Assembly (NCBI RefSeq): GCF_019977735.1
Contig: NZ_AP025018.1
Span: 1,116,001 to 1,180,000 of the forward strand
Direction: 5' to 3'
DNA: 64,000 nucleotides
Source of the DNA: Calothrix sp. PCC 7716
GTDB lineage: Bacteria > Cyanobacteriota > Cyanobacteriia > Cyanobacteriales > Nostocaceae
A program made the position numbers and the translations under genes. Positions 1-11,368 of this stretch are shown here, piece after piece. Below the pieces are notes generated by a model. The model saw nothing but the letters and a program-made list of their open reading frames with translations, had not been told where the DNA came from and did no database searches. Numbering within the stretch: the first letter of the stretch is position 1; each line of letters starts with the position of its first letter.

Positions 1-1009
1 AACTACCTTTTTTCAAGATTCCCGAATAAACACGCACAAAGGTTAGGCGCCCGTATGGGTCAGCCATAATTTTAAACGCAAGAGCAGACAACGGCTCTGA
101 GTCATCCGCGTGGCGTTCAACGGCTTCACCTGACGGCAGTGTTCCTTGAATAGCTGGAACTTCTGGAGGTGAGGGCAAATAATCTACAACTGCATCAAGC
201 AGTAACTGTACACCTTTGTTTTTGAAGGCAGAACCACATAACATCGGTATTATCGTACCAGCCACAGTGCCTTTTCGCAAAGCTGTAGTTATTTCTTCTT
301 CGGTTAGTTCTTCACCCTCGAAGTATTTCGCCATTAATTCGTCGCTAGTCTCAGAAACCGCTTCAACCAATTTTGTTCGATATGACTCAGCTAATTCCTG
401 CATCTCTGCGGGAATATCTTCTTCTTTGATATCAGTACCTTTATCGTTGGTATAGATGTAAGCACGCATCTTAACCAAATCTACTAATCCCAAAAATTCG
501 CTTTCAGCTCCTATTGGTAACTGAATGGGAATCGCATTCGCACGTAAACGGTCGCGCACTTGCTCGTAAACACGATAAAAGTTGGCGCCTGTGCGATCCA
601 TTTTATTGATAAATACAATCCGAGGTACTTTGTAACGGTCAGCTTGGCGCCATACGGTTTCCGTTTGTGGTTGAACACCACCAACTGAACACAAAACTGT
701 AATTACACCATCAAGTACCCGCATCGAACGTTCAACTTCAATAGTAAAGTCTACGTGACCCGGAGTGTCAATAATATTAATTTGATGATCTTTCCAACTT
801 GTACTAATTGCTGCGGCTGTAATTGTAATACCGCGTTCCCGTTCCTGTTCCATCCAGTCGGTGACAGCAGTACCTTCGTGAACCTCACCAATTTTATGAA
901 TAATCCCAGAGTAAAATAATATTCTCTCTGTTGTTGTTGTTTTGCCCGCGTCTATATGCGCCGCAATCCCTATATTGCGTACCTTTTCTAGCGGGATAGT
1001 ACGTGCCAC
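1..1009 (-). CDS. fusA: Elongation factor G, N-terminal part (runs off left edge)
   Basis: Translational GTPase that moves tRNA and mRNA through the ribosome after peptide bond formation; cytoplasmic. The first 336 codons are in the window and the C-terminal part lies beyond position 1. The protein opens with [19 protein letters not shown] after the start, followed by the P-loop AHIDAGKTT typical of EF-G. The start is GTG at 1009-1007, not ATG. It is chosen because the conserved N-terminus begins there and a perfect AGGAGG ribosome site (1020-1015) sits 5 bases upstream. It follows rpsG on the same strand, the standard rpsL-rpsG-fusA order of the str operon, so co-transcription is likely. Confidence 0.96.
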   Translation of the reverse strand, partial: MARTIPLEKVRNIGIAAHIDAGKTTTTERILFYSGIIHKIGEVHEGTAVTDWMEQERERGITITAAAISTSWKDHQINIIDTPGHVDFTIEVERSMRVLDGVITVLCSVGGVQPQTETVWRQADRYKVPRIVFINKMDRTGANFYRVYEQVRDRLRANAIPIQLPIGAESEFLGLVDLVKMRAYIYTNDKGTDIKEEDIPAEMQELAESYRTKLVEAVSETSDELMAKYFEGEELTEEEITTALRKGTVAGTIIPMLCGSAFKNKGVQLLLDAVVDYLPSPPEVPAIQGTLPSGEAVERHADDSEPLSALAFKIMADPYGRLTFVRVYSGILKKGS

Positions 1010-1194
1010 AGGAGCCTCCTAGAGTTTTCGCCTCATATATCTTGTATATTACACTTTGTTAAGTTTATATACCTTACGGAAAACCGCCACATTATGAACA
1101 AATTCCCGATATATCGCAGTACTTAAATACGATATATCGGCTCTTGCCATTGACGAATAATTTATATCCGGAAGATAAGGTTTAAACGTCTAAA

Positions 1195-1665
1195 TTAATA
1201 ACGATAGTGCGCGAAAGCTTTGTTAGCGTCTGCCATACGATGAGTTTCTTCGCGCTTTTTAATTGCGCTTCCTGTTTCGTTTGCAGCATCCATTAATTCG
1301 TTAGCCAATCTAGCAGCCATTGTTCGACCGGGACGCGCTCTAGAATATTGTACTAACCAGCGTAATGCTAGGGTTGTACCGCGTTCATTACGAACTTCCA
1401 TTGGTACTTGATAAGTTGCACCACCGACACGACGCGCTTTTACTTCAACAAGTGGTGTTGCGTTGCGTACTGCTTTCTCAAATACTTCGAGAGGGTCGGC
1501 GCCTGTGCGGTCGCCAATCGTTTTCATTGCATCATAAACAATGCGTGCTGCTAGTGATTTTTTGCCGTGACGCATAATCCGGCGAATAATCATACTAACT
1601 AACCGACTATTAAATACAGAATCAGGCGGAACAGGGCGCCTTTGAATAACACCACGACGAGACAT
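1195..1665 (-). CDS. rpsG: 30S ribosomal protein S7
   Basis: Binds the 3' major domain of 16S rRNA and nucleates assembly of the small-subunit head. The protein is 156 residues, the usual bacterial length. It starts [18 protein letters not shown] and carries the family block [14 protein letters not shown] and the C-terminal stretch [21 protein letters not shown] at 1665 is preceded by AAGGG. The gene lies between rpsL (upstream, 493 bp away) and fusA (downstream, 185 bp away). Confidence 0.97.
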   Translation of the reverse strand: MSRRGVIQRRPVPPDSVFNSRLVSMIIRRIMRHGKKSLAARIVYDAMKTIGDRTGADPLEVFEKAVRNATPLVEVKARRVGGATYQVPMEVRNERGTTLALRWLVQYSRARPGRTMAARLANELMDAANETGSAIKKREETHRMADANKAFAHYRY

Positions 1666-2158
1666 TGACTTTACCCTTAAATAAAACCTTCAACACGAAT
1701 ACAATTCATAGCTACGAAAATAGCGTGAAATTTTCACTATTAGCGCTTCAAATTTTCAGTTCTCACTACATATAGGCAGCGACGCTGATTCAAAACTGTC
1801 TTTCCAAAAAAGACAGACAAAGCGACATTATAATACAATTTATGGAGAAATTAAACTGTGTGATGCCTGTATCAAACCACCTCGGTCAGTCAAACTGCGC
1901 CCCGCCAGTGCTTTTGCTTTACTAATTTAACAAACAATAAAGCAATTTGACCAATAGCGGCAAAACAAACCCCTAATAGCAAATCTGAGAGGCAAAAGTT
2001 AAATTTATCAACCTGCCCGCTCAGACTGCTGGGTAAAAGAAAAGGCATTCTATAAGGTTCATTTAAGCAATGCGAGCGTTCGATTTCCCAAAAGGATAAA
2101 TTCAGCAATTTAAATTTCAAGCTTAATGAATAGCTTGAAAACGCATTGCTTACCTTTA
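1666..2158. other. Long rpsL-rpsG spacer, no supported gene
   Basis: 493 bp separate rpsL from rpsG. One minus-strand reading frame of 76 codons (2120-1890) begins with TTG and has no clear ribosome site or recognisable family, so I do not call it. The stretch could hold an internal promoter or leader for rpsG-fusA; I see no convincing motif. Confidence 0.4.
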
Positions 2159-2542
2159 TTACTTAGCAGCAGCTTTTGGACGCTTAGTTCCGTACTTGGA
2201 GCGACCTTGCTTACGGTCTTTGACTCCTGCTGTATCTAATGTGCCGCGAATGATGTGATATCTCACACCTGGTAAGTCCTTAACCCGACCACCACGAATC
2301 ATGACAACTGAGTGTTCTTGTAAGTTGTGCCCAATTCCTGGGATATACGCTGTAACCTCAAAACCAGAAGTTAAACGTACCCGCGCCACTTTACGAAGCG
2401 CCGAATTAGGTTTTTTAGGAGTAGTCGTAAATACCCTAGTACAAACTCCCCGACGTTGCGGGCATTGTTTTAGGGCAGGTGACTTTGTTTTCTGACGCGC
2501 GATTTCGCGTTCGTTTCTTATAAGCTGCTGTATTGTTGGCAT
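2159..2542 (-). CDS. rpsL: 30S ribosomal protein S12
   Basis: Decoding-centre ribosomal protein; changes in it cause streptomycin resistance in bacteria. The sequence contains the family signatures [16 protein letters not shown] and [17 protein letters not shown]. The open frame extends upstream to a TTG at 2623, but the conserved N-terminus [15 protein letters not shown] begins at ATG 2542. That start gives 127 residues, normal for cyanobacterial S12, so it is used here. First gene of the str cluster in transcription order; an IscA-like gene lies 98 bp upstream on the same strand. Confidence 0.97.
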   Translation of the reverse strand: MPTIQQLIRNEREIARQKTKSPALKQCPQRRGVCTRVFTTTPKKPNSALRKVARVRLTSGFEVTAYIPGIGHNLQEHSVVMIRGGRVKDLPGVRYHIIRGTLDTAGVKDRKQGRSKYGTKRPKAAAK

Positions 2543-2640
2543 TAAGGATGAGCCTGTAAAGCTGCGTGTGGTCTTACGTTTTAACAAATCCTGATTATAT
2601 CTTTTTATTATTATTTCTGTCAAATTATTTTTGGTGGAAA

Positions 2641-3003
2641 TCAGGAAACCACAAAAGAGTTACCGCAGCTACAGCTTGATGTTGCTTGGGGGTTATGGAA
2701 GCGAAAACCTCCACCCATCAGGTCTTCGGAGTAATCAAGCGTTAACCCATTAATATAAGTTTCGCTTTGCCTATCAATAGCAACTTGAATTCCACTAACC
2801 TCGAAAGTTGTATCGTTGTGGTTTATATCTTGCTCGAACGACATATCATAAAATAATCCTGAACAGCCGCCTGCTTTTACCGCGACTCGAAACCAAAGCG
2901 GTTGTAGCTTTGATGTAATATCTTCTTTCGGAAAGGCGCCTCGAAGGAAGTTTGACTGTAATCGTTTTATTTCAGATGCAGCTGCTGGACTTAAGTTAAT
3001 CAT
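2641..3003 (-). CDS. HesB/IscA-type iron-sulfur cluster assembly accessory protein
   Basis: A-type carrier family that binds an iron-sulfur cluster, or iron, and passes it to apoproteins. The three family cysteines are visible: one in [10 protein letters not shown] mid-protein and two in the C-terminal SCSCGNSF. The fold-typical segment [23 protein letters not shown] lies just before them (split here at [19 protein letters not shown]). The start is taken as ATG 3003 (120 residues, [12 protein letters not shown], the usual family opening); an in-frame TTG at 3018 would add five residues. Lies upstream of rpsL on the same strand. Specific client proteins cannot be read from sequence. Confidence 0.9.
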   Translation of the reverse strand: MINLSPAAASEIKRLQSNFLRGAFPKEDITSKLQPLWFRVAVKAGGCSGLFYDMSFEQDINHNDTTFEVSGIQVAIDRQSETYINGLTLDYSEDLMGGGFRFHNPQATSSCSCGNSFVVS

Positions 3004-3060
3004 ACCTTTCAAACTCAAAAACCCATCTTTAATTCTAGATGGGTTAGAGGCAGATTTGAT

Positions 3061-3160
3061 TTAAAAACTGAAGTTTTAATTTAAAAACTGAAGTTTTAAT
3101 TTAAAAACTGAAGTTTTAATTTAAAAACTGAAGTTTTAATTTAAAAACTGAAGTTTTTAT
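3061..3160. repeat. Five tandem copies of a 20-bp hairpin-forming unit
   Basis: The 20-bp unit TTAAAAACTGAAGTTTTAAT is repeated five times head to tail with no gaps. Only the last copy differs, by one base. Each unit contains AAAACT and AGTTTT separated by two bases, so each copy can fold on itself. The array ends two bases before the stop codon of the cupin gene and begins downstream of a run of related sequence. It lies between two minus-strand genes, where it could act as an mRNA end or spacer. Confidence 0.95.
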
Positions 3161-3162
3161 TA

Positions 3163-3588
3163 CTAATGGTGGCTGGGCTTTTCGGTGCGCGCGTAGTCGT
3201 CTTGATAGCGAATAATATCGTCTTCGCCTAAATATTCTCCATTTTGCACTTCAATTAGCACCAAAGGTATAACCCCAGGATTTTCTAAACGGTGTGCAGT
3301 ACATTGAGGAACATAGGTAGATTGGTTATTGCTAAGTAAAATTTCTTCTGTTCCACAAACAACTCTAGCGGTACCTGAAACAACAATCCAGTGTTCGCTA
3401 CGGTGGTGGTGCATTTGCAAGCTGAGACGGTGACCAGGTTTTACTTCAATCCGCTTGATTTTGTAACCGCGACCTTCTTCTAAAATTGTGAACGAACCCC
3501 AAGGACGTAACTCTGTAGCTGCCACACCTCGCGAGTTAACTGCTGGAGGTAAGGGTAGAGTATTAACTTGTGTTGCTTCAGTAGCCAT
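3163..3588 (-). CDS. Cupin protein, mannose-6-phosphate isomerase type II-like
   Basis: Small single-domain beta-barrel protein of the family that forms the isomerase half of bifunctional ManC/AlgA enzymes (fructose-6-phosphate to mannose-6-phosphate). Motifs visible: RPWGSFTILEEG, the metal-site region LQMHHHRSEHW, and YVPQCTAHRLENPG. The start is ATG 3588 (141 residues) with AGAGG just upstream; the longer frame to 3618 adds a poorly conserved stretch. The protein is short, with no nucleotidyltransferase domain, so it is either a stand-alone isomerase or a sugar-binding cupin; the activity is inferred. The 20-bp repeat array abuts its 3' end. Confidence 0.85.
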   Translation of the reverse strand: MATEATQVNTLPLPPAVNSRGVAATELRPWGSFTILEEGRGYKIKRIEVKPGHRLSLQMHHHRSEHWIVVSGTARVVCGTEEILLSNNQSTYVPQCTAHRLENPGVIPLVLIEVQNGEYLGEDDIIRYQDDYARTEKPSHH

Positions 3589-3801
3589 AAAAACCTCTTT
3601 TTTAGGAGACATAGACAAAATTTTTACTTCCTAACCTATTGATGTAGAAATATGGTGCAATATCGCAACCGTAGAATTCAGCAATTCAGCCCCCTTGGTA
3701 AAGATAACAAAACCTCAGCAGACGGTGTATTCAATCCGTTATATTTTCACGGTATCTACACTAATTCTTTATGAAGTTTCCAACAAGTGCTGAGTACGCT
3801 T

Positions 3802-3824
3802 GTAAGGTGGGCAGTGCCCACCCT
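3802..3824. repeat. Dispersed hairpin repeat (GGTGGGC-AGT-GCCCACC type)
   Basis: Perfect inverted repeat AGGTGGGC/GCCCACCT-like sequence just downstream of the phosphodiester glycosidase stop codon. Related hairpins occur at 43329-43350 and 46528-46552, all in intergenic DNA, so this is a dispersed family and possibly a transcript end. Confidence 0.75.
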
Positions 3825-3828
3825 ACTT

Positions 3829-5925
3829 CTACTTCCTGATAAAAATGCCTATCCCGTTGTGGACGCGCGCGGCAGTGTTTGGGGGACGGTCGATAATTTG
3901 GCCTCCCAGGTAAATATTTGTGGAGCTACCTCCATCTAAATTTAAGGCGTTAACACATCCCAAAAGCTGCATTAGTTGAGCGTGTTCGGCTAACGTTGGA
4001 CCGGCACCCAAAGCACGGTTACTAGTTGAAGTTATCATTACTCTTCCGGTTGCTGTTGTACAAATTCCACTGCGAACTGCTCTCTCCGCAATAAACGCAT
4101 TGCTAAATTTCTCAGCTTTGGCATCTAGAACTACTTGACGATTTTGTACAAGCAATGGTCCGGCACCGATAATATTGGGAAAACGATTAAATTCGGGTGG
4201 TATTGTTGAACTGGTAATATTTAATGTGGCGCCTACTGGTAAAAAGCTAAGATTACTCGATGCATTTCCACGTAAGGTCAGCAAATAACCATCAGCAGGT
4301 ATTAGAACAGGTGTTTCACCAGCTTTTGGCGCCAAATATTGATTGGTAATTTGATTTTTTTGAACAACGATAATTATTTCATTATCTATTATCGGAGTAT
4401 ACGTAGAACCCCAAGCCGGAGTGTAACGTGCTATTCCTGCTTGTACATAACCACTATTCACAAAAAGTACTGGCAAACGTTGATTAGTACTAGTAGTTAA
4501 TGTTTCTTCTAAGGTAAGTCTACCTACGTAAAACTGCCCTCTATTATTCCAAGCAATGGCGCCTCTATTTAATATAGGACTCGATAGCCATTGTCCGTTG
4601 CTGCGAATTGCACCAAGGGGGTATCGATTATTACGGTTAAAATAACCACCATTGATTCCAGCTACAGCTAAATAATTTTGGGCAGTTTGAATCAAAGGCG
4701 CTGTACCTATAAGTGTATTCGGGTTGGTAACTATTGGTCTAATATCAACATTGCCAGGATTTATTTCTAGAGAAACTATTGGAAATCTATCTTGCCCCAA
4801 GTTTACCCACTGCTGCCTCCATATTAACCCTGGCGCCCATGCTATGCTACGAGGCACTAATGCGTCAGGACGAATTTCAACAGTCAAGCTATTAGCTGCA
4901 TTCGGTTGAATACGAGGTGCAAAACCAAAGGGAACGTTTATACGAATTAAAGTTTGATTATTAATTACCTCAACTTGTTTGATTGTCGGTTCTGGTACAG
5001 GTGGTAATGTTGGTGGTGCAGGAACAGGTTTTGGTAATGGTAATGGTAACTGTTTGAGAAGTTGTATTGCTGGGTTTGGTACGGGTGCTGGAATAGGAAC
5101 TGGTACTGGTGTATAGCGTTGAACTAAAGCAGGGTCTGCAACACCATCTAAAATAATTGTCCACTCGCGACCTGGGGGTGCTGTTGGTTGAGGGTTAACT
5201 GCATCAGGGTCTACGACGCGCTTTTGTGGTGGTTCTTGTCTTACAACCCAAGGTGTTGGACGGTCAAGATTAATAGTAAGTGCTTTGCCGTTTATTGGTA
5301 TGGGTAGTACTGGATTTGTTTGTGGGTTAGTTGGAGGTTGTGGAAAGGCTAGTTGGCTTTCACGAATATCTGTTACTTTGGCAGTAGGGGTAACAATAGT
5401 TAATATGTTACCTTGGACGGTAAGAAGCCATCTTGATGTAGAGGCTAATCGTGTAACATCTAAGTAACGATAATTTCCTATTAGCTTGGCGTTGAGAATT
5501 TGTGGTTTTGCATAAGATGAAAACCATCCTATGGGTTGCTTTGTTGGGGTGTTTGTGTCTAGCAAGTCTATGCCAATTAGTTGACGTAATGTTCCATCTG
5601 CGATATGCGTGGTAAATTGACTTTTACTTGCTGCCTTGGTAAACCAGATGCCTGATACAATTCGACCGTTGAGAGAAATTTGATTGCCATATGCTGTGGC
5701 GCCTCTTACTGGTGTTACTGGTATCGGGTTGGGTGGTACGGGTGTTGGAACGGGTGTTGGAACGGGTGACTGTGCTAAGGCGCCGCTACTGTTTGTTATT
5801 AAACATAGGACACTTGGAAGTATTGCTAACATCGAACCCCAAAAAAGGTTGATAATGGCTTTATTTGAAGCTTTTATCACCATTGAATAATCATTTCTAG
5901 CTAAGTAATTTTTCTGATTAAACAT
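3829..5925 (-). CDS. Secreted phosphodiester glycosidase (NAGPA/DUF2233) family protein
   Basis: 698 residues. The N-terminus has a hydrophobic segment ending near SSGALAQSP, a likely signal peptide, followed by proline-rich repeats (VPTPVPTPVPPNPIP) and a second proline-rich linker around residues 270-310. The C-terminal third carries the phosphodiester glycosidase domain: VAGINGGYFNRNNRYPLGAI, then NALNLDGGSSTNIYLGG and TAARVHNGIGIF. In characterised members this domain cleaves sugar phosphodiesters or acts on cell-wall or envelope glycans; the substrate here is unknown. The start is ATG 5925; ATG 5883 (MVIKASNKA) would give a neater signal peptide. A decayed fragment of the same domain family lies at 49284-49472. 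Confidence 0.88.
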   Translation of the reverse strand: MFNQKNYLARNDYSMVIKASNKAIINLFWGSMLAILPSVLCLITNSSGALAQSPVPTPVPTPVPPNPIPVTPVRGATAYGNQISLNGRIVSGIWFTKAASKSQFTTHIADGTLRQLIGIDLLDTNTPTKQPIGWFSSYAKPQILNAKLIGNYRYLDVTRLASTSRWLLTVQGNILTIVTPTAKVTDIRESQLAFPQPPTNPQTNPVLPIPINGKALTINLDRPTPWVVRQEPPQKRVVDPDAVNPQPTAPPGREWTIILDGVADPALVQRYTPVPVPIPAPVPNPAIQLLKQLPLPLPKPVPAPPTLPPVPEPTIKQVEVINNQTLIRINVPFGFAPRIQPNAANSLTVEIRPDALVPRSIAWAPGLIWRQQWVNLGQDRFPIVSLEINPGNVDIRPIVTNPNTLIGTAPLIQTAQNYLAVAGINGGYFNRNNRYPLGAIRSNGQWLSSPILNRGAIAWNNRGQFYVGRLTLEETLTTSTNQRLPVLFVNSGYVQAGIARYTPAWGSTYTPIIDNEIIIVVQKNQITNQYLAPKAGETPVLIPADGYLLTLRGNASSNLSFLPVGATLNITSSTIPPEFNRFPNIIGAGPLLVQNRQVVLDAKAEKFSNAFIAERAVRSGICTTATGRVMITSTSNRALGAGPTLAEHAQLMQLLGCVNALNLDGGSSTNIYLGGQIIDRPPNTAARVHNGIGIFIRK

Positions 5926-5992
5926 TATCTTTTACTACTTGATATTTATTAATTCGGTTGAGACGAACTATGTTACAAATTTTCGTTGTTTG

Positions 5993-6217
5993 TCAAAAAA
6001 TTTTGACATTATTTTTTCCAATAACGTGATAATGTAAATATGGGCTTTTATCTCTATAAACCAAACCAGTAATTTCACTACCAGTACAGGTAAAACGAAG
6101 CGCGTATCGAAGCCTTTGTAAAGCAGCAAGATGAAAGTCTTGACTATCAATTGCTCTAACGGTTCTATCGAGAGTGATAGGTGCCTGTGTTACTTTAGGT
6201 AGAGTTGGTAGTATCAA
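5993..6217 (-). CDS. Small hypothetical protein, possibly a gene remnant
   Basis: A 74-codon open frame with protein-like composition (LDRTVRAIDSQDFHLAALQR, then TCTGSEITGLVYRDKSPYLH). Its only possible starts are weak (TTG at 6217) and no ribosome site is visible. I do not recognise the family. It lies upstream of the phosphodiester glycosidase on the same strand and could be the 3' remnant of a longer gene. A second overlapping frame (5968-6150) looks random. Confidence 0.3.
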   Translation of the reverse strand: MILPTLPKVTQAPITLDRTVRAIDSQDFHLAALQRLRYALRFTCTGSEITGLVYRDKSPYLHYHVIGKNNVKIF

Positions 6218-6667
6218 TCACACTCGTGTAATGTATTCGTTGGAGTAATGAAAGATATAGTGAGTAATTGTCAAATGGGTACGTATTGTAATACGCTAAA
6301 TTTTGTCCATATATAAGACTTTTTTCCGTTTTACAACCAGTAAAGTATAAAATATGAGTTCTACACAGTAAAGTCAAACACTATACTCTGTTGATTCATT
6401 AGAAACAAACGATTAGAAAACACATTTACTTTACTGCCATAAGCAAAAAACTACTATCAGGCAAACAAGTAGCTTGTCTAACTAAGTATGATGTCAAAAA
6501 AATAATGCGTATAATTTTAACACGGGTGAAAAATAATATTAAACCCGAAGTTAGAATTTTTTTTTCTAAATCTGAAGTGATTCTGTATTTCTCAGAAGTT
6601 CTGATTTAGGAAGATTCGTAAACTAAAGGGCGTAAAAAATAACAAAAACCTGTATCAGGGACAGTCT
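6218..6667. other. Leader region of glutamate synthase
   Basis: AT-rich 450-bp stretch upstream of the glutamate synthase gene. It contains a 14-bp palindrome CGTATTGTAATACG at 6282-6295 and runs of T near 6555. I searched by eye for the NtcA pattern GTA-N8-TAC near the gene and did not find a convincing copy. A weak ribosome site (CAGGGACA) precedes the ATG at 6668. Confidence 0.35.
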
Positions 6668-9600
6668 ATGAGCAACGATGCAATTAATCAATCTGGCAGT
6701 ATGGCAAATTTGGCTTTTTCGGGTAATTCAGAAACTCCGTCGAGGTGTACATACGAGGGACAAAGGTGGTTGGTAGAAGAACGTGATGCTTGTGGCGTGG
6801 GTTTTATTGCCCAACGTCAAAATTTTTCAAGTCACGAATTAGTGGAAAAAGCTCTGCAAGCTTTAACCTGTTTGGAACATCGTGGTGGATGCAGCGCAGA
6901 CTCTGACTCTGGTGATGGCGCAGGTCTTTTGACGGCTATCCCTTGGGAATTGTTCCATTCGTTTAATTTGGAAGATACTAGAAAATGTGCCGTTGGCATG
7001 GTTTTCTTACCACAAGAAACTCAAGCAGCTAAAGCTTCACGTGAAATTTTTGAAAAAATTGCATTAGAAGAAAAGCTAACTGTACTGGGCTGGCGAGAAG
7101 TGCCAGTACAACCAGACTTACTCGGTATACAAGCACGCGAGAATCTTCCTCGTATCGAGCAAGTTGTATTAACTTCAGAATTTGACGGTAACGAATTAGA
7201 GCAACAACTTTATCTTGCTCGGCGCCGCATTTTCAAAGCTGTACAAAACAAAGTTGTACAAAGTCTATCATCCGAAGACTTTTATATTGCTTCGTTGTCG
7301 AGTCGTACTATCGTTTACAAAGGGATGGTACGTTCGGCGGTTTTGGGTGAATTCTACACCGATTTGAAACAACCCACTTACAAAAGTTCTTTCGCAGTAT
7401 ATCACCGTCGCTTTAGTACCAACACAATGCCAAAATGGCCTTTAGCGCAGCCAATGCGTTTATTGGGGCATAACGGTGAAATAAATACTTTGTTAGGCAA
7501 TATCAACTGGATGATGGCACGAGAACAAAGTTTGAGTCATCCTGTTTGGGGTTCGCGTTTCGATGAACTCAAACCGTTTGTTCAAGTTGATAATAGCGAC
7601 TCTGCGACTTTAGATAATGTCTTAGAAGTGTTGGTACGTTCAGGACGCAGCCCGTTGGAAGCGTTGATGATAATGGTTCCAGAGGCGTATAATAATCAAC
7701 CTTCTTTAAATGACTATCCAGAAATAGTTGATTTTTACGAATATTACAGCGGAATGCAGGAAGCTTGGGATGGTCCAGCCCTGTTAGTATTTGGTGATGG
7801 ACGTAAAGTTGGCGCCACTCTCGACCGTAACGGTTTAAGACCAGCGCGTTACTGCATTACAAAAGATGATTATATTGTTGTTGCTTCCGAAGCTGGTGTA
7901 GTAAACTTTCCAGAAGAAAGTATCATCGAAAAAGGTCGTTTGGGTCCAGGTCAAATGATTGCCGTTGACCTCGAAACGAATGAAATACTCAAAAATTGGG
8001 AAATTAAACAGCGTATTGCTCTTCGTAACCCTTATGGGGAGTGGTTAAATAATTACCGTCAAGATTTAAAGTCTTTAAAAGGCGCCTATTCAAGTAATGG
8101 TAACGGCAACGGGAATGTTTTGGGCAGCACGAGTGTTAGTGAAGAAAGTATAGACCGTGAAAGCTTATTAAGACAGCAAATAGCTTTTGGCTATACTACC
8201 GAAGATGTAGAAATGGTTATCCAGCCAATGGCACAGGAAGGAAAAGAAGCTACTTTCTGTATGGGTGATGATATTCCCTTAGCTATTCTTTCTTCTAAAC
8301 CACACCTTTTATATGATTACTTCAAGCAGCGGTTCGCGCAGGTAACTAACCCACCTATTGACCCTTTGCGCGAAAGTTTGGTAATGTCGCTAAAAGCCGA
8401 ATTGGGTGGACGTGGTAATTTACTAGACCCAAAACCCGAATATGCGCGTCGCTTAAAGTTAGACTCACCTATTCTTAAAAATGCTGAGTTAGAAGTTATT
8501 AAGCATTCTTCGTTCAAAACTGTTGAGTTATCAACGCTGTTTGAAATTGCATCTGGCCCAGATGGTTTAAAAGCAGCTGTTCATGATTTACGTTCTCAAG
8601 CCGCAAAAGCTGTGTTGAGTGGCGCCGAAATCGTAATACTAAGTGACCGAGAGCAAAACAACGTCGCTATTGGTACCAGTCATACTTATATACCGCCATT
8701 ATTAGCAGTGGGCGCCGTTCATCACTACTTAATTAGTCAAGGATTACGCACCAAAGCATCATTAGTAGTAAATACTGCTCAGTGTTGGAGTACACACCAC
8801 TTTGCTTGTCTAATTGGCTACGGAGTCGATGCGGTTTGTCCTTACATGGCATTGCAGACAGTTCAAGATTGGTGGGCAGACCCTAAAACTCAACAATTTA
8901 TGCAGCGCGGTAAAATCACCGCAATGACTTTAGAGAAAGCACAAAGTAATTTCTGTAAAGCGATTGAAGCTGGATTACTCAAAATTCTCTCGAAAATGGG
9001 AATTTCGTTGCTTTCAAGTTACCAAGCTGCACAAATCTTTGAGGCAATTGGTATTGGTGCAGATTTGTTAGAGTTAGGTTTTAAGGGCACAACTTCACGT
9101 ATTGGTGGACTGAGTTTAAAAGAACTCGCTCAAGAAGTATTATCATTCCACTCCAAAGCCTTTCCTGAACTCAGCGTCAAAAAGCTCGAAAACTTGGGCT
9201 TCGTTCAATATCGTCCAGGTGGTGAGTACCACATGAACAGCCCAGAACTTGCGAAAGCGCTGCACAAAGCAGTCGATGGTAAACAGTATGACCACTACGA
9301 GGTTTACCAAAAGCACCTGCAAAACCGACCAATTGCAGCATTGCGCGATTTGCTAGACTTCCAAAGTGATAGACAACCTATACCTATTGAAGAAGTTGAA
9401 TCTGTTAGCGATATCGTCAAACGGTTCTGTACGGGTGGAATGTCGCTAGGCGCCTTATCTAGAGAAGCGCATGAAACACTCGCTATTGCGATGAACCGTA
9501 TTGGTGGTAAGTCGAATTCGGGTGAAGGTGGAGAAGACCCAGTACGTTATAAAGTATTAGATGACGTTGATGCATCGGGGTTATCGCCAACTTTACCTCA

Positions 9601-11368
9601 CCTCAAAGGTTTACGTAATGGAGACAGAGCTACCAGTTCGATTAAACAAGTCGCATCAGGAAGATTTGGGGTAACACCTGAGTACTTAATGAGTGCCAAG
9701 CAAATCGAAATTAAAATAGCTCAAGGCGCCAAGCCAGGTGAAGGTGGACAACTACCTGGCCCCAAAGTTAGCCAATACATTGCGATGTTGCGACGCTCGA
9801 AACCGGGTGTAACTTTAATTTCTCCACCACCGCATCACGATATTTATTCCATCGAAGATTTGGCGCAGTTAATTTTTGACTTGCACCAAATTAACCCCAA
9901 AGCACAAGTCTCTGTAAAACTAGTTGCCGAAATTGGTATTGGGACTATTGCTGCTGGTGTAGCTAAAGCCAATGCTGATATTATCCAAATTTCTGGACAT
10001 GATGGTGGTACAGGCGCCTCTCCATTAAGTTCGATTAAGCACGCTGGTTCACCGTGGGAACTCGGTTTAAGCGAAGTTCACCGTGTGTTAATGCAAAATC
10101 AATTGCGCGACCGGGTTATTTTGCGTGTTGATGGTGGTTTAAAGAGCGGTTGGGATGTACTAATGGGTGCTTTAATGGGCGCCGAAGAATTTGGATTTGG
10201 CTCTATTGCGATGATTGCCGAAGGTTGTATAATGGCTCGAATTTGCCATACTAACAACTGTCCTGTTGGCGTCGCTTCGCAAAAAGAAGAACTGCGGAAG
10301 CGGTTTAACGGAATGCCTGAGCATGTGGTAAATTTCTTCTACTTTATCGCTGAAGAAGTTCGCAGTTTATTAGCACGTTTGGGATATCGTTCGTTGTTGG
10401 AAGTTGTGGGACGCGCGGACTTATTAACGACACGTGCCGAAACGCATCTAACGAAAACGCAAGCCCTTAATCTTGACTGTTTATTGAATTTACCTGATGC
10501 ACGTTCAAACCGTGAGTGGTTACAACATGAGGAAGTTCATAGTAACGGTGCTGTTGTAGATGATGAATTAATTACCGATGCTGATATTCAAGCTGCGATT
10601 AATAATCAATCTGCTGTTACTAAGACTATTAATATAGTCAATACCGACCGAACAGTTGGCGCCCGTTTGGCAGGAAGAATTGCATCGCAATACGGCGATA
10701 ATGGTTTTGAGGGTCAAATTAATCTTAATTTGATGGGAAGTGTTGGGCAAAGCTTTGGTGCTTTTAACCTTCCGGGTATGATTTTGACTTTAGAAGGAGA
10801 AGCTAACGATTACGTTGGTAAAGGCATGAATGGTGGGGAGATTATTATTAAACCCATGAGTAATGCTAATTATGACCCAGCACAAAACGTGATTATTGGC
10901 AATACTTGTTTGTATGGCGCCACTGGTGGGTTTTTATATGCCAACGGTTTAGCTGGTGAACGCTTTGCTGTTCGTAATTCTAAAGCTACAGCAGTTATTG
11001 AAGGCGCCGGGGATCACTGCTGCGAGTACATGACTGGTGGTGTAGTAGTAGTGCTGGGTAAAGTCGGAAGAAATGTAGCGGCAGGTATGACTGGCGGATT
11101 AGGATATTTCTTAGACGAATCTGGGAATTTCCCTGAGTTAGTTAATAAAGAAATAGTCAAAATTCAGCGAGTTACATCGAGTGCAGGTGAACAACAATTG
11201 CGTGATTTAATTGCTGCACATGCAGAGCGCACTAATTCACCTAAAGCGCAAATGATTTTGAACAACTGGCACTCATACTTACCAAAATTCTGGCAGTTAG
11301 TTCCTCCTTCTGAAGCTGATAGTCCTGAAGCTTCTCAAGAGCAAGAAAAACAACTCAGTTCTGTATAA
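6668..11368 (+). CDS. glsF: Ferredoxin-dependent glutamate synthase, large subunit
   Basis: Makes two glutamates from glutamine and 2-oxoglutarate with electrons from ferredoxin; the GOGAT half of the GS-GOGAT nitrogen assimilation cycle. 1566 residues, full length. Order of parts: N-terminal glutamine amidotransferase with nucleophile Cys42 in ERDACGVGF (the preceding 41 residues are probably removed), central domain, FMN-binding synthase domain with [14 protein letters not shown] and [11 protein letters not shown], the 3Fe-4S cysteines in [15 protein letters not shown] near residues 1186-1197, and the C-terminal GXGXG beta-helix domain ([23 protein letters not shown]). It stands alone with long spacers on both sides, so it is probably monocistronic. 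Ferredoxin rather than NADPH dependence is inferred from the single-gene form and the cyanobacterial context. Confidence 0.96.
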   Translation: MSNDAINQSGSMANLAFSGNSETPSRCTYEGQRWLVEERDACGVGFIAQRQNFSSHELVEKALQALTCLEHRGGCSADSDSGDGAGLLTAIPWELFHSFNLEDTRKCAVGMVFLPQETQAAKASREIFEKIALEEKLTVLGWREVPVQPDLLGIQARENLPRIEQVVLTSEFDGNELEQQLYLARRRIFKAVQNKVVQSLSSEDFYIASLSSRTIVYKGMVRSAVLGEFYTDLKQPTYKSSFAVYHRRFSTNTMPKWPLAQPMRLLGHNGEINTLLGNINWMMAREQSLSHPVWGSRFDELKPFVQVDNSDSATLDNVLEVLVRSGRSPLEALMIMVPEAYNNQPSLNDYPEIVDFYEYYSGMQEAWDGPALLVFGDGRKVGATLDRNGLRPARYCITKDDYIVVASEAGVVNFPEESIIEKGRLGPGQMIAVDLETNEILKNWEIKQRIALRNPYGEWLNNYRQDLKSLKGAYSSNGNGNGNVLGSTSVSEESIDRESLLRQQIAFGYTTEDVEMVIQPMAQEGKEATFCMGDDIPLAILSSKPHLLYDYFKQRFAQVTNPPIDPLRESLVMSLKAELGGRGNLLDPKPEYARRLKLDSPILKNAELEVIKHSSFKTVELSTLFEIASGPDGLKAAVHDLRSQAAKAVLSGAEIVILSDREQNNVAIGTSHTYIPPLLAVGAVHHYLISQGLRTKASLVVNTAQCWSTHHFACLIGYGVDAVCPYMALQTVQDWWADPKTQQFMQRGKITAMTLEKAQSNFCKAIEAGLLKILSKMGISLLSSYQAAQIFEAIGIGADLLELGFKGTTSRIGGLSLKELAQEVLSFHSKAFPELSVKKLENLGFVQYRPGGEYHMNSPELAKALHKAVDGKQYDHYEVYQKHLQNRPIAALRDLLDFQSDRQPIPIEEVESVSDIVKRFCTGGMSLGALSREAHETLAIAMNRIGGKSNSGEGGEDPVRYKVLDDVDASGLSPTLPHLKGLRNGDRATSSIKQVASGRFGVTPEYLMSAKQIEIKIAQGAKPGEGGQLPGPKVSQYIAMLRRSKPGVTLISPPPHHDIYSIEDLAQLIFDLHQINPKAQVSVKLVAEIGIGTIAAGVAKANADIIQISGHDGGTGASPLSSIKHAGSPWELGLSEVHRVLMQNQLRDRVILRVDGGLKSGWDVLMGALMGAEEFGFGSIAMIAEGCIMARICHTNNCPVGVASQKEELRKRFNGMPEHVVNFFYFIAEEVRSLLARLGYRSLLEVVGRADLLTTRAETHLTKTQALNLDCLLNLPDARSNREWLQHEEVHSNGAVVDDELITDADIQAAINNQSAVTKTINIVNTDRTVGARLAGRIASQYGDNGFEGQINLNLMGSVGQSFGAFNLPGMILTLEGEANDYVGKGMNGGEIIIKPMSNANYDPAQNVIIGNTCLYGATGGFLYANGLAGERFAVRNSKATAVIEGAGDHCCEYMTGGVVVVLGKVGRNVAAGMTGGLGYFLDESGNFPELVNKEIVKIQRVTSSAGEQQLRDLIAAHAERTNSPKAQMILNNWHSYLPKFWQLVPPSEADSPEASQEQEKQLSSV

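Noticed and set aside
1890-2120. 76-codon frame between rpsL and rpsG
   Set aside because: TTG start, no ribosome site, no recognisable family, and AT-biased random composition.
5968-6377. Two short minus-strand frames near 6.0-6.4 kb
   Set aside because: Overlapping, AT-driven, no start context; only the 5993-6217 frame looks protein-like and even that is doubtful.
6218-6667. NtcA-binding site upstream of glutamate synthase
   Set aside because: The only symmetric GTA/TAC sequence seen (6282-6295) has the wrong spacing and lies nearly 400 bp upstream.
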